From the NCBI RefSeq assembly GCF_001983105.1, contig NZ_MOMC01000008.1, forward strand, positions 83,830 through 92,436: a stretch of 8,607 nucleotides of DNA. Reading direction: 5' to 3'. The notes beneath the pieces were generated by a model. It saw only the letters and a list, made by a program, of their open reading frames with translations, searched no databases and was not told where the DNA came from. This document shows, in pieces, positions 1-6,998 of this stretch. Position 1 is the stretch's first letter; each line of letters begins with the position of its first letter. Both the position numbers and the translations under genes were made by a program. Source of the DNA: Pseudofrankia asymbiotica. Lineage in GTDB: Bacteria; Actinomycetota; Actinomycetes; Frankiales; Frankiaceae.

Positions 1-675
1 CACGGGACGACGATCGTGGCGGTGACCTTCCCCGGTGGCGTGATCATGGCCGGTGACCGCCGGGCGACCCAGGGGAACCTGATCGCGACCAGGGACGTGG
101 AGAAGGTGTTCCACGCGGACGAGTACTCGGCGGTCGGCTACGCCGGCACCGCTGGCGTCGGCGCGGACCTGATCAAGCTGTTCCAGGTCGAGCTGGAGCA
201 CTACGAGAAGATCGAGGGCGCGGTCCTCAGCCTGGACGCGAAGGCGAACCGGCTCGGCTTCATGGTGAAGGGCAACCTGCCGATGGCCCTGCAGGGCCTG
301 GCGGTGGTCCCGCTGTTCGCCGGCTACGACCTCGACAGCGGCGCCGGGCGGATCTTCTCGTACGACATCGCGGCGGCCCGCTCCGAGGAGAAGGGCTTCC
401 ACTCGATCGGCTCCGGCTCGTTGTTCGCCCGGGGCGCGCTGAAGAAGCTCTACAAGGATGACCTGTCGGAGGAGCGCGCCGTCCGGATCAGTCTGGAGGC
501 GCTCTACGATGCGGCGGACGACGACTCGGCGACCGGTGGGCCGGACATGGCCCGGCGGATCTTCCCGGTGGTCGCGACCGTCACGGCCGACGGGTTCCGG
601 CGGTACGCCGACGACGAGGTGGGTGCCGTGGTGGACGCCCTCGTCGCCGACCGCATGACGAACCCTGGAGGATGA
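1..675 (+). CDS. prcB: Proteasome beta subunit PrcB (5' end outside window)
   Basis: This is the catalytic beta subunit of the bacterial 20S proteasome, an N-terminal-nucleophile threonine protease that forms the inner rings of the core particle. The frame is open from base 1, so the true start and most of the propeptide lie upstream. The visible sequence begins HGTTIVAV, which is the Gly|Thr autoprocessing junction, and the codon at 7-9 is the mature nucleophile Thr1. In mature numbering Asp17 (AGDRR) and Lys33 (DVEKVF) fall exactly at the family's catalytic positions. The GSGSLFA segment (136-138 SGS) and the [13 protein letters not shown] stretch (from 168) complete the site. The mature subunit is 222 residues, normal for the family. 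The ATG/GTG codons at 16 and later are internal and are not starts. The stop is 1 nt before prcA, so the two subunits are made together. Confidence 0.97.
   Translation, partial: HGTTIVAVTFPGGVIMAGDRRATQGNLIATRDVEKVFHADEYSAVGYAGTAGVGADLIKLFQVELEHYEKIEGAVLSLDAKANRLGFMVKGNLPMALQGLAVVPLFAGYDLDSGAGRIFSYDIAAARSEEKGFHSIGSGSLFARGALKKLYKDDLSEERAVRISLEALYDAADDDSATGGPDMARRIFPVVATVTADGFRRYADDEVGAVVDALVADRMTNPGG
667..672 (+). promoter_or_regulatory. prcA ribosome binding site inside the end of prcB
   Basis: GGAGGA overlaps the last two sense codons of prcB and lies 4 nt before the GTG at 677 and 10 nt before the ATG at 683. Both starts are in the same frame (MTMPFGGY or MPFGGY). The arrangement implies translational coupling of prcB and prcA. 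The GTG is preferred here because the MTMPFG opening resembles Frankia PrcA as I remember it, but the spacing would also suit the ATG. Confidence 0.7.
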
Positions 676-676
676 C

Positions 677-1417
677 GTGACCATGCCGTTCGGCGGCTAC
701 GCAAGCCCGGAGCAGTGGGTCCGGGACAAGTCCGAGTACGCCCGCAAGGGCATCGCCCGGGGCCGCAGCGTCGTGATCGTCACCTATGCGGACGGCATCC
801 TGTTCGTGGCCGAGAACCCGTCCGCGACGCTGCACAAGATCAGTGAGGTGTACGACCGGATCGCGTTCGCCGCGGTCGGCAAGTACAACGAGTTCGAGAA
901 CCTGCGGACGGCCGGCATCCGGCTGACCGACATGAAGGGCTACACCTACGACCGGCGGGACGTGACCGGCCGGGCGCTGGCGAACGCCTACGCGCAGACC
1001 CTCGGCGCGATCTTCACGGAGTCGGTCAAGCCGTACGAGGTGGAGATCGTCGTCGCGGAGGTCGGGCAGACGCCGGAGTCTGACCAGATCTACCGGCTGA
1101 CCTATGACGGCTCGATCGCCGACGAGCGGGGCTTCGTGGCGATCGGCGGCCAGTCCGAGCAGGTGAACACGTCGCTGCGCGAGCACCACACCGCCGGTGA
1201 GCCGCTGGCGGCGGCGCTGCGGGTCGCGGTGACGGCGCTCACCGCCGGCGTCCAGCCCGGTCCCGGCGCGGCGGCGGCCAACGGCGAGCGGGTGCTCACG
1301 TCGGCCAACCTGGAGGTGGCGGTGCTCGACCGCACCCGGGCGCGCCGCCAGTTCAAGCGCATCATCGGCGCCCAGCTCGAGGGCCTGCTCGCGGAGACGG
1401 CCGCCGCGGCGGACTGA
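677..1417 (+). CDS. prcA: Proteasome alpha subunit PrcA
   Basis: This is the non-catalytic alpha subunit that forms the outer, gating rings of the 20S core and docks the ATPase ring. The 246-residue product has the expected length (about 248 in Mycobacterium tuberculosis). The N-terminal H0 helix and gate region is [20 protein letters not shown]. It is followed by landmarks that track PrcA closely: [34 protein letters not shown], the [20 protein letters not shown] segment, [12 protein letters not shown] and YDGSIADE. The catalytic Thr of beta subunits is absent, as expected. A short Gly/Ala/Pro-rich loop ([10 protein letters not shown], about residues 194-203) sits before the last helix-strand unit [17 protein letters not shown]. 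The start is GTG at 677, with an in-frame ATG at 683 as the alternative. It is cotranscribed with prcB and followed 20 nt after the stop by a strong terminator. Confidence 0.97.
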   Translation: MTMPFGGYASPEQWVRDKSEYARKGIARGRSVVIVTYADGILFVAENPSATLHKISEVYDRIAFAAVGKYNEFENLRTAGIRLTDMKGYTYDRRDVTGRALANAYAQTLGAIFTESVKPYEVEIVVAEVGQTPESDQIYRLTYDGSIADERGFVAIGGQSEQVNTSLREHHTAGEPLAAALRVAVTALTAGVQPGPGAAAANGERVLTSANLEVAVLDRTRARRQFKRIIGAQLEGLLAETAAAAD

Positions 1418-1437
1418 CGGAAGAGGTCATGGCACGG

Positions 1438-1484
1438 GAGATCCCCGCCGGTCCGCGGACGCGGACCGGCGGGGATCTCTTTTT
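1438..1484 (+). terminator. Strong intrinsic terminator after prcBA
   Basis: A perfect 19-bp inverted repeat (arms 1438-1456 and 1461-1479, loop GGAC) is followed at once by five T residues (1480-1484). This is a textbook rho-independent terminator for the + strand prcB-prcA transcript. On the - strand the hairpin would follow the hydrolase gene but would lack a T tract, so it is mainly a prcA terminator that may also block convergent transcription. It makes readthrough from prcBA to pafA unlikely. Confidence 0.93.
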
Positions 1485-1508
1485 GGTGCCTGCGGCGCCG
1501 TCGCCCGG

Positions 1509-2243
1509 CTATGCCGCCTTGGTCGCGTGCTCGTCCAGGAACGCGAGGGCGCGGGACCAGGCGTCGGCGGCGGCCTCGGGCCGGTAGATGGCGGCTCGGT
1601 CGTCGCTGTGGAAGGCGTGGCCGGCTCCGGGGTAGGAGACCAGCTCGGTGGGGACCGGCGCCTTGGCCGCCGCGTCCCGCAGCGCGTTGATCTCCGCCAG
1701 GGTGATCAGCGCGTCCTCCTCCCCGTAGAGGCCGAGCCACGGGCTCCGCAGCGCCGGGGCGAGCTCGACGAGCGGCGCGACACCGTCCCAGTAGGGCGTG
1801 CTGACGGCGCCGCCGTAGAACGAGACCGCGGCGGCCAGCGGTGCCCGGGTGGAGGCGGCGAGCGCGACGGTGCCGCCCATGCAGAAGCCGATGATCGCGC
1901 GGTTGGCCTCGCCGACGCCGGCGGTGCCCAGGTAGGCGAGGGCGGCGTCGACGTCGGCGGCGATCTCCGGGCCGGTGAACGCGAGCATGTCGGTGGCCGC
2001 GGTCGGCCAGCCGCCCACCGCGGGGGTCTCGGCGATCCCCTGGCGGTGGTAGAGGTGCGGCGCCGCGGCGAGCCAGCCGGCGGCGGCGAGCCGCTCGCAG
2101 ACGGAGCGCAGGTACGGGGTGATGCCGCGGGCGTCGTGGACGACGACGACGCCGCCGCGCGGCGTCCCGGCGGGGGCGCGGACGGTCAGCGGCGCGCCGC
2201 CGGGGGTCGTGACCTCGGTAGGCGTGTCGTGGGCAGGGGACAT
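1509..2243 (-). CDS. Dienelactone hydrolase family alpha/beta hydrolase
   Basis: A 244-residue cytosolic alpha/beta hydrolase of the dienelactone hydrolase (carboxymethylenebutenolidase-like) family. The order of motifs fits the fold: strand and oxyanion region GVVVVHDARGITPYL (31-45), nucleophile elbow IIGFCMGG with catalytic Cys121, acid LGLYGEEDALI with Asp177, and histidine YPGAGHAFHSDDR with His209. The Cys-Asp-His triad is complete. Asp37 in HDARG sits where classical dienelactone hydrolases have the Glu of QE-IFG, so the substrate may differ and the true reaction is not known. There is no signal peptide or membrane segment. The ATG at 2243 is chosen because residues 2-30 already match the family N-terminus. 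The frame stays open upstream, but that part is Arg/Pro-rich shadow sequence. It is transcribed towards prcA and divergently from the membrane gene. Nothing in the sequence ties it to proteasome function. Confidence 0.9.
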   Translation of the reverse strand: MSPAHDTPTEVTTPGGAPLTVRAPAGTPRGGVVVVHDARGITPYLRSVCERLAAAGWLAAAPHLYHRQGIAETPAVGGWPTAATDMLAFTGPEIAADVDAALAYLGTAGVGEANRAIIGFCMGGTVALAASTRAPLAAAVSFYGGAVSTPYWDGVAPLVELAPALRSPWLGLYGEEDALITLAEINALRDAAAKAPVPTELVSYPGAGHAFHSDDRAAIYRPEAAADAWSRALAFLDEHATKAA

Positions 2244-2297
2244 GGCCCTATCGTCCCCGCTTCGGGGCGCCGATGGCGGCCCGGGCGGCCGAGCGGG

Positions 2298-2315
2298 GCC
2301 TGCGCCTGCGCCTGC
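2298..2315. repeat. Three tandem GCCTGC hexamers
   Basis: Three exact GCCTGC units lie in the divergent intergenic space between the hydrolase and the membrane gene (2244-2506). The rest of that space is G+C-rich sequence with no promoter I can name confidently. Probably simple-sequence slippage, with no function shown. Confidence 0.5.
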
Positions 2316-2489
2316 GCGAGCGGCGCACGGAGCCGGGCGAGGTCGTCCGGCGGGATGTCGGCGTTGCCCCGCGGCGTCGGCGGCGGGCGTCGGATCCGTT
2401 ATCCGGCCCTCTGCCGGGACTCTGCCGCCGGTTCGCGGCGACACGCCGCGAGGCGCGTGCGCACGCCGGCCCGCTGCCACAGGATCGGC

Positions 2490-2508
2490 GCGGACGGTAG
2501 CGGACGGT
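2490..2508. repeat. Direct repeat GCGGACGGT x2 over the membrane-gene start
   Basis: Two exact copies of GCGGACGGT (2490-2498 and 2500-2508) have a 10-bp period, about one helical turn. The second copy overlaps the proposed GTG start at 2507. It could be an operator for a repressor of the downstream gene or chance in G+C-rich DNA. There is no good Shine-Dalgarno sequence here, so the start itself is also uncertain. Confidence 0.4.
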
Positions 2509-3997
2509 GATGGTGGTGGGTGCCTGGCAGGACGGGCATGCCGCGGGCGGGAGGGGCCGGGTGCTGACGGGCGAGGGGAACGACCCCGGCGGGGGCGGCG
2601 AGCGGGGCTCGGTGCCCGGCCCGGATGGTGGCCGCGGCGGTCCGCGCCACCGCGCGCCCGGCAGGACGACGGGACCGGGGGGCGTCCGCGGCCGGGGCAC
2701 GGGCCCCCGCGGTCCGCGCGCGGAGCCGGCGTGGGCCGTGCCGGAGCCGTACGCACCGGGCCAGCTGGGGCAGCCGGGGGCAGGCCCCTACGCGGCCGGG
2801 CCGCACGCGGGACCATATGGCCCGCACCGGGCGGACGGGGCGGACGGGGCGGGCCCAGCGGCACGGGCCACGGACGGCCCCGGGCGGCAGGCGCGCCGGC
2901 TCGTCGTGCTCGTCGTCGGCATGGCCGTGCTGGTAGGTGTGCTGACCAGCCTTTATGGGTGGACCGTCACCAGCCTGCGCCCGCGCTCCCTGCCGGTGCT
3001 GGCGGCCGGCCCGGCCGAGGCGGCGAAGGCGCTCGCCGAGCAGCTGTCGGACACGGAGCCGGGGGCGCTGCGGGTCCGGGTGGTCGCCGACGGCGACGCC
3101 GCCGACGCGGCGCTGCGCGCCCGCGAGGCCTATGCCGCGTTCGTGATCGGGCCGAGCGGGCTGTCGCTGCACGTCGCGTCGGCCGCGAGCCCGGCCGTGT
3201 CGGAGGCGATGCAGCACGGCATCACCCAGGTCGCGCCGAACGCCGAGATCCCGGTGGTGGACGTGGTGCCGAACGCGCCGGCCGACCACGTCGGCGGCGG
3301 GCTGTCGGCCGGCTACCTGCCGCTGGTCCTGGTGGTCGCCGCCGGCGGGGTGCTGCTCGCGCGGTCGACCTCGCGCCGCGGCGCGAGGCTCGCGGGGCTC
3401 GTCGCCCTCGCCGTGGCGACGGGGGCGTCCGGGGCCGCGGCGCTGCGCTATGGGCTAGACGTGCTGCCCGGCTCGTACCTGGCGGCGGCCGGGGTGCTGA
3501 CGCTGCTGTCGCTCGCGGTGGCCGGCACGGTGCTGGGGCTGGGCGCCAGGGCGGGGACGGCGGGGCTCACCGGCGGGTTCGTGCTGTTCGTGGTCGCGGC
3601 CGCGCTGTCGGCCTGGTCGTCGGCGCCGGAGATGATGCCGGCCCCGTGGGGCGGCCTCGGGCAGCTGACCCCGCCGGGCGCCGGCGTGACGCTGCTGCGG
3701 TCGGCGGCCTACTTCCGGGGCGCCGGCGGCGGGGACCCGGCGGCGGTGCTGACGGTGTGGGCGGCGCTCGGGGTCGCCCTGGTCATGGTCGGCGACACGC
3801 GGGGCTGGCTCGGTGGCGCCCGGCGCGCCGAGACGCGGGACGAGGACGACGACGAGGCGGTGGGCTTCCCCGGCATCCCCGTGCCGGTTCCCGCCTCGGC
3901 GCCGGCGCCGGTCGTGCCCGCGCCGTCGGCGGGCGCGTGGGCCGGGGCGGAGAGCTCGGCCCGGACGATGCCACCGGCCGGCCCACCGGCCCGCTGA
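2507..3997 (+). CDS. Six-TM membrane protein, YhgE/Pip- or ABC-2-like
   Basis: I do not recognise a named gene. The 496-residue product has a low-complexity Gly/Pro/Arg-rich cytoplasmic N-terminus (1-128, including a PYAPGQLGQPGAGPYAAGPH stretch), a first TM (about 130-153), and an extracytoplasmic domain (154-267) with AREAYAAFVIGPSGLSLHV and VVDVVPNAPADHVGGGL. Five more TM segments follow (about 268-286, 293-312, 323-346, 350-370, 411-428), with an amphipathic TPPGAGVTLLRSAAYFRG before the last one. The C-terminus has an acidic patch (DEDDDE, 445-450) and a Pro/Ala-rich tail. One TM, a large outer domain and then five TMs, plus the P-x-x-x-x-LR-x-x-YF-x-G motif, are typical of YhgE/Pip (DUF3533-like) and ABC-2-type membrane proteins, so export or envelope function is inferred. 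No ATPase gene is adjacent. The GTG at 2507 is followed by ATG at 2510, and the real start could be further in, since the disordered region is hard to judge. Confidence 0.75.
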   Translation: MMVVGAWQDGHAAGGRGRVLTGEGNDPGGGGERGSVPGPDGGRGGPRHRAPGRTTGPGGVRGRGTGPRGPRAEPAWAVPEPYAPGQLGQPGAGPYAAGPHAGPYGPHRADGADGAGPAARATDGPGRQARRLVVLVVGMAVLVGVLTSLYGWTVTSLRPRSLPVLAAGPAEAAKALAEQLSDTEPGALRVRVVADGDAADAALRAREAYAAFVIGPSGLSLHVASAASPAVSEAMQHGITQVAPNAEIPVVDVVPNAPADHVGGGLSAGYLPLVLVVAAGGVLLARSTSRRGARLAGLVALAVATGASGAAALRYGLDVLPGSYLAAAGVLTLLSLAVAGTVLGLGARAGTAGLTGGFVLFVVAAALSAWSSAPEMMPAPWGGLGQLTPPGAGVTLLRSAAYFRGAGGGDPAAVLTVWAALGVALVMVGDTRGWLGGARRAETRDEDDDEAVGFPGIPVPVPASAPAPVVPAPSAGAWAGAESSARTMPPAGPPAR

Positions 3998-4057
3998 AGG
4001 GCCGCACGGCAGCGCCGCCCGGCCCGCACCGCAGCACGGCGGCTCGCTCGGCGGCCG

Positions 4058-4083
4058 CACGCCGGCCAGCCGTGGCCGGCGTG
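4058..4083 (+). terminator. GC-rich hairpin after the membrane gene
   Basis: A perfect 11-bp stem (4058-4068 with 4073-4083) with a GCCG loop lies 60 nt after the membrane-protein stop. No T tract follows, so it is at best a non-canonical actinobacterial terminator. It could also be a chance palindrome in very G+C-rich DNA. Confidence 0.4.
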
Positions 4084-4329
4084 GCCCTGGGTTGACGGCC
4101 CGCCCCGCTTGCCCGGGAGGACAACGCCAGGCGGCTCGGAGCCTGCCGTGAGCCTTCGGCGGGCCGGTCGGCCGTGCGCGCGGGTAGCCGTCGCGAGGAA
4201 TGGGCGCGCAGGTCGCCGGGCGTAGCCGAAATGGCGAGTTTTCTGACGGTTCGTGACGCGGGCCGGCCCGGCGTGGCGAATTCCGGGAGCCGGCGCGTGC
4301 TTCCGGCCGCGCGGAGACGGCGACGCGCA

Positions 4330-4335
4330 TAGGGT
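4330..4335 (+). promoter_or_regulatory. Candidate -10 box for leaderless pafA
   Basis: TAGGGT matches the actinobacterial -10 pattern TANNNT and ends 6 nt before the GTG start of pafA. That spacing puts the transcription start on or next to the GTG, so the message would be leaderless. No recognisable -35 is present, and leaderless actinobacterial promoters often lack one. AGGG at 4331-4334 could instead be a weak ribosome binding site, which is the competing reading. Confidence 0.5.
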
Positions 4336-4341
4336 CCAGGT

Positions 4342-5700
4342 GTGGATCGCCGCATCTTCGGCCTGGAGAACGAGTACGGCGTCACCTGCGTGTTCCGGGG
4401 CCAGCGGCGGCTGAGCCCGGACGAGGTGGCCCGGTACCTGTTCCGGCGGGTCGTGTCCTGGGGCCGCAGCAGCAACGTCTTCCTGAAGAACGGGGCGCGT
4501 CTCTACCTGGACGTGGGCAGCCATCCCGAGTACGCGACGCCGGAATGCGACTCCGTGCCCGACCTCGTCACCCACGACAAGGCCGGGGAGCGCATCCTGG
4601 AGGGCCTGCTGGTGGAGGCCGAGCGGCGGCTGCGCGAGGAGGGCATCGCCGGCGACATCCACCTGTTCAAGAACAACACGGACTCGGCGGGCAACAGCTA
4701 CGGCTGCCACGAGAACTATCTGGTCGGCCGGCACGGCGAGTTCTCCCGGCTCGCCGACGTGCTGGTCCCGTTCCTCGTGAGCCGGCAGATTCTCTGCGGG
4801 GCCGGCAAGGTGCTGCAGACGCCGCGCGGCGCGGTGTACTGCATCTCCCAGCGGGCCGAGCACATCTGGGAGTCGGTGTCGAGCGCGACGACCAGGTCGC
4901 GCCCGATCATCAACACCCGCGACGAGCCGCACGCGGACGCGGAGCGCTTCCGCCGGCTGCACGTCATCGTCGGCGACTCGAACATGTCCGAGACGACGAT
5001 GCTGCTCAAGGTCGGCGCGACGGACCTGGTGCTGCGCATGGTCGAGGCGGGCGTCGTGCTGCGCGACATGACGCTGGAGAACCCGATCCGGGCCATCCGC
5101 GAGGTCAGCCACGACATGACCTGCCAGCGCAAGATCCGGCTGGCGAACGGGCGGGAGGTCAGCGCGCTCGACATCCAGCGGGAGTACTACGCCAAGGCGG
5201 TGGAGTTCGTCGACCGCCGTGGCGGCGACGCGGTCGCGAAGCGGGTGCTCGACCTGTGGGGCCGCACCCTGCTGGCGATCGAGACCGAGGACCTGGAGCT
5301 GGTCGCCCGCGAGATCGACTGGGTGACGAAGTACGTGCTCATCGATCGTTTCCGTGCCCGTCACGACGTGTCGCTGGCCTCGCCGCGGGTCGCCGAGCTC
5401 GACCTGAAGTACCACGACATCCACCGCGACCGCGGGCTGTACTACCGGATGGAGAAGGCGGGCCTCGTCGAGCGGGTCACCCGTGACCTGGACATCTTCG
5501 AGGCGAAGTCGAAGCCGCCGCAGACCACCCGGGCGCGGCTGCGCGGCGAGTTCATCAAGCGGGCGCAGGAGAAGCGCCGCGACTTCACCGTCGACTGGGT
5601 CCACCTCAAGCTCAACGACCAGGCCCAGCGCACGGTCCTGTGCAAGGACCCGTTCCGCTCCGTCGACGACCGCGTCGACAAACTGATCGCGAGCATGTGA
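4342..5700 (+). CDS. pafA: Pup--protein ligase PafA
   Basis: PafA uses ATP to join the C-terminal Glu of Pup to lysines of target proteins, marking them for the proteasome. The 452-residue product equals the length of M. tuberculosis PafA and is collinear with it. The glutamine-synthetase-like domain carries the N-terminal metal-binding motif [13 protein letters not shown] (Glu9) and [13 protein letters not shown], with Tyr55, the family's catalytic Asp57 and Glu63. [18 protein letters not shown] (from Phe109), [20 protein letters not shown] and [16 protein letters not shown] follow. The small C-terminal domain ends with [32 protein letters not shown] and the conserved [11 protein letters not shown]. 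The [14 protein letters not shown] stretch and the match in overall length favour PafA over its paralogue Dop. GTG at 4342 is fixed by the family N-terminus. It appears to be transcribed on its own, with its own promoter and a terminator directly after the stop. Confidence 0.97.
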   Translation: MDRRIFGLENEYGVTCVFRGQRRLSPDEVARYLFRRVVSWGRSSNVFLKNGARLYLDVGSHPEYATPECDSVPDLVTHDKAGERILEGLLVEAERRLREEGIAGDIHLFKNNTDSAGNSYGCHENYLVGRHGEFSRLADVLVPFLVSRQILCGAGKVLQTPRGAVYCISQRAEHIWESVSSATTRSRPIINTRDEPHADAERFRRLHVIVGDSNMSETTMLLKVGATDLVLRMVEAGVVLRDMTLENPIRAIREVSHDMTCQRKIRLANGREVSALDIQREYYAKAVEFVDRRGGDAVAKRVLDLWGRTLLAIETEDLELVAREIDWVTKYVLIDRFRARHDVSLASPRVAELDLKYHDIHRDRGLYYRMEKAGLVERVTRDLDIFEAKSKPPQTTRARLRGEFIKRAQEKRRDFTVDWVHLKLNDQAQRTVLCKDPFRSVDDRVDKLIASM

Positions 5701-5740
5701 CGAAAGGCGTGCCGAGGCCGAAGTCCTCGCACGCCTTTCG
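5701..5740 (+). terminator. Terminator directly after pafA stop
   Basis: A 12-bp perfect outer stem (5701-5712 with 5729-5740) extends by GAGG/CCTC past a one-base bulge at C5713 to a 7-nt loop (5718-5724). It begins with the base after the TGA. The 3' arm contains CCTTTCG, and no long T tract follows. Position and stability favour a terminator that separates pafA from the FKBP gene, possibly bidirectional. Confidence 0.82.
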
Positions 5741-6077
5741 TCCATAGCGCGGTCGCGACGCACGGCGTGGTACGGCCGAGTTCGGGCGTGGGCCGACGGA
5801 CGGCCCTGGTCTCGTTCGCCGTGCCTGATGTGGGCGGCTGCCCGTGTTTCGGGCTTCCTGGCCGGTCGTCCCACGGGCGATGGGGTCGGGGGTCTGGCGG
5901 GGGAGCGTTGTGGGGGCGGTGGCCTGGCGGTATTGGGTGCCGGCGGTGGTGGCGAAAGGATTTCGGGCTCTGCGAGGATGCCTCCGGATCTGGTCGGCAC
6001 CCCCGACGCCTCGCCGAGAGGCGCGCCGGCGGATCGTCCACATCATCCGCAGCCTCCCCGTAAGGACGCACCCTCCC
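5741..6077. other. Gene-free stretch upstream of the FKBP gene
   Basis: About 340 nt with no gene I can support. The FKBP frame stays open through it back to about 5844, but that part reads as Arg/Trp/Gly-rich sequence with no family match. Small hairpins occur at 5953-5965 (CGAAA/TTTCG) and 6007-6023 (CGCCTC/GAGGCG). No clear -35/-10 pair was found, although the FKBP promoter should lie here. Confidence 0.55.
6062..6066 (+). promoter_or_regulatory. Ribosome binding site deciding the FKBP start
   Basis: AAGGA lies 11 nt before the GTG at 6078. It supports that codon as the start over the further-upstream open frame, and no alternative start codon lies between it and the lipoprotein signal. 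Confidence 0.5.
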
Positions 6078-6809
6078 GTGACGACGAGTCCTCGCCCCGC
6101 GCCCACCCGTCCGTTCGCGCCGCTGGCCGCCGCGGCTGGTTCCCGCGGCCTGGGGCACGGTCGACGGGCCGTCGCCGGCTGCGCCGTGGCGGTGGCCCTG
6201 CTGGGCGCCGCCGTCGCCGGGTGCGACGCGAGTACCGCCCCCGACGGCACCGCCGCGGCCCCGGTGGCGACGAAGGCGCCGGTCACCGAGGCGCCGACCG
6301 TGCTGCCAGTCGTGGGAAACCCGACGAACCTGACGGTCGAGCCGGCCGTCGGTGCCGGCGCGGGCCTGCCGCCCACGACGCTGACCGTGAAGGACCTGGT
6401 CGTCGGGCAGGGCGCCCCGGCGGGCATCGACAGCACCGTGACGGTCAACTACACGGGCGTCCTGTGGAACACCGGCGAGAAGTTCGACGCCTCCTGGACC
6501 CAGGGCCAGCCGGCGACGTTCCCGCTCTCCGGCGTCATCGCCGGTTTCGCCCAGGGCATCGGCGGCAGCGTCAAGGACAGCGTCGAGGGCATGCGCGTGG
6601 GCGGCCGGCGGATGATCGTCATCCCGCCCGCGCTGGGTTACGGCCCGCAGGGCGGCAGCGGTCCGATCAAGGTCGACGACACGATCGTGTTCGTCGTCGA
6701 CCTGCTCGACGTGGCGGACTCCGGGGCCGCGGGCGCGACCGCCGCCCCGACGGACGCGGCGACGGGCACGCCGACCGCCACGCCCACGGATCCCACGGCC
6801 AGCAGCTGA
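6078..6809 (+). CDS. FKBP-type peptidyl-prolyl isomerase lipoprotein
   Basis: A 243-residue secreted FKBP fold prolyl isomerase. The N-terminus has a long n-region ending in GRR (28-30), a hydrophobic stretch AVAGCAVAVALLGAA and the lipobox VAGC, with Cys49 as the likely lipidated residue. Thus the protein should sit on the outer face of the membrane. A Thr/Ala/Pro spacer (50-110) precedes the FKBP domain (about 115-212). The domain keeps the pocket residues Tyr125, Phe136-Asp137, Val153-Ile154, Tyr188 (ALGYG) and Phe205. Phe157 replaces the pocket-floor Trp, as in many bacterial members. A loop insert (GIGGSVKDSVEG) precedes MRVGGRR. The C-terminal tail is Ala/Thr/Pro-rich. A prolyl isomerase gene between pafA and pafBC is a familiar arrangement in actinobacteria. 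It probably assists folding of exported proteins. The twin Arg is not a full Tat motif, so Sec export is more likely. Confidence 0.92.
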   Translation: MTTSPRPAPTRPFAPLAAAAGSRGLGHGRRAVAGCAVAVALLGAAVAGCDASTAPDGTAAAPVATKAPVTEAPTVLPVVGNPTNLTVEPAVGAGAGLPPTTLTVKDLVVGQGAPAGIDSTVTVNYTGVLWNTGEKFDASWTQGQPATFPLSGVIAGFAQGIGGSVKDSVEGMRVGGRRMIVIPPALGYGPQGGSGPIKVDDTIVFVVDLLDVADSGAAGATAAPTDAATGTPTATPTDPTASS

Positions 6810-6998
6810 CCGGCGCGGGTGCCCTTCCACGTTTCCAGCCGGACGGCCAACCAGCACCCATGGGCCGGCCATCGCGGCCCCCAGCGGGCCGCAACAGGCG
6901 GCATAATACGGACCCCTGGGAGCCCGTGGCGGGCGCGCGTCGAACTGCTGTGCGGCCGGGCGTCCCGGTTGCCCTGACGGCGGATAACCTCACCGGGT
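6810..6998. other. Intergenic region upstream of pafBC
   Basis: This 189-nt gap holds a 7-bp hairpin (6874-6880 with 6886-6892, no T tract), a notably A/T-rich spot CATAATAC at 6902-6909 that could be a -10 box for a leadered transcript, and a second -10-like hexamer close to the start codon. No gene is seen. Confidence 0.5.
6985..6990 (+). promoter_or_regulatory. Candidate -10 box for near-leaderless pafBC
   Basis: TAACCT fits TANNNT and ends 8 nt before the GTG at 6999, a spacing compatible with a leaderless or 1-2 nt leader transcript. There is no Shine-Dalgarno sequence before the start. TTGCCC at 6969 is too close to act as a normal -35. The CATAAT at 6902 is a competing -10. Confidence 0.45.

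Larger units (their letters stand above)
3998..4341. other. Gene-free stretch upstream of pafA
   Basis: About 340 nt without a convincing gene on either strand. It holds a perfect GC-rich hairpin (4058-4083) near its left end. A less G+C-rich patch around 4225-4258 contains TTTT and two close TGACG copies. A -10-like hexamer lies just before pafA. A TTGACG at 4092-4097 resembles a -35 box but has no -10 at the right distance. Confidence 0.6.

Noticed and set aside
2391..2405. Inverted repeat CGGAT-CCGTT-ATCCG between the divergent genes
   Set aside because: The arms are only 5 bp and it is far from both starts. It could be an operator, but chance occurrence is just as likely.
2244..2864. N-terminal extension of the hydrolase frame on the - strand
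   Set aside because: It reads as Pro/Arg-rich sequence that overlaps the divergent membrane gene. The ATG at 2243 already gives the complete family domain.
2119..4095. A 658-codon + strand frame over the membrane gene
   Set aside because: Its translation is Arg/Gly/Ala-rich and featureless, while the frame at 2507-3997 gives clear TM segments and family-like motifs.
4092..4125. TTGACG as a -35 box for pafA
   Set aside because: No -10-like hexamer lies 16-18 nt downstream, and the site is about 250 nt from the start codon.
3709..6000. A 763-codon open frame on the - strand opposite pafA
   Set aside because: It lies antisense to unmistakable pafA, is full of Arg/Pro/Ala/Val low-complexity sequence and matches no family. 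Long antisense frames are expected in very G+C-rich coding DNA.
5442..6872. A 476-codon - strand frame opposite the FKBP gene and the end of pafA
   Set aside because: It crosses a terminator and two real genes in antisense and shows no motif.
6969..6990. Possible PafBC-type (RecA-independent damage) promoter motif before pafBC, suggesting autoregulation
   Set aside because: Against the mycobacterial pattern TTGTCRGTG-N8-TANNNT only about four of nine left-box positions agree and the spacing is off by one. Too weak to claim.
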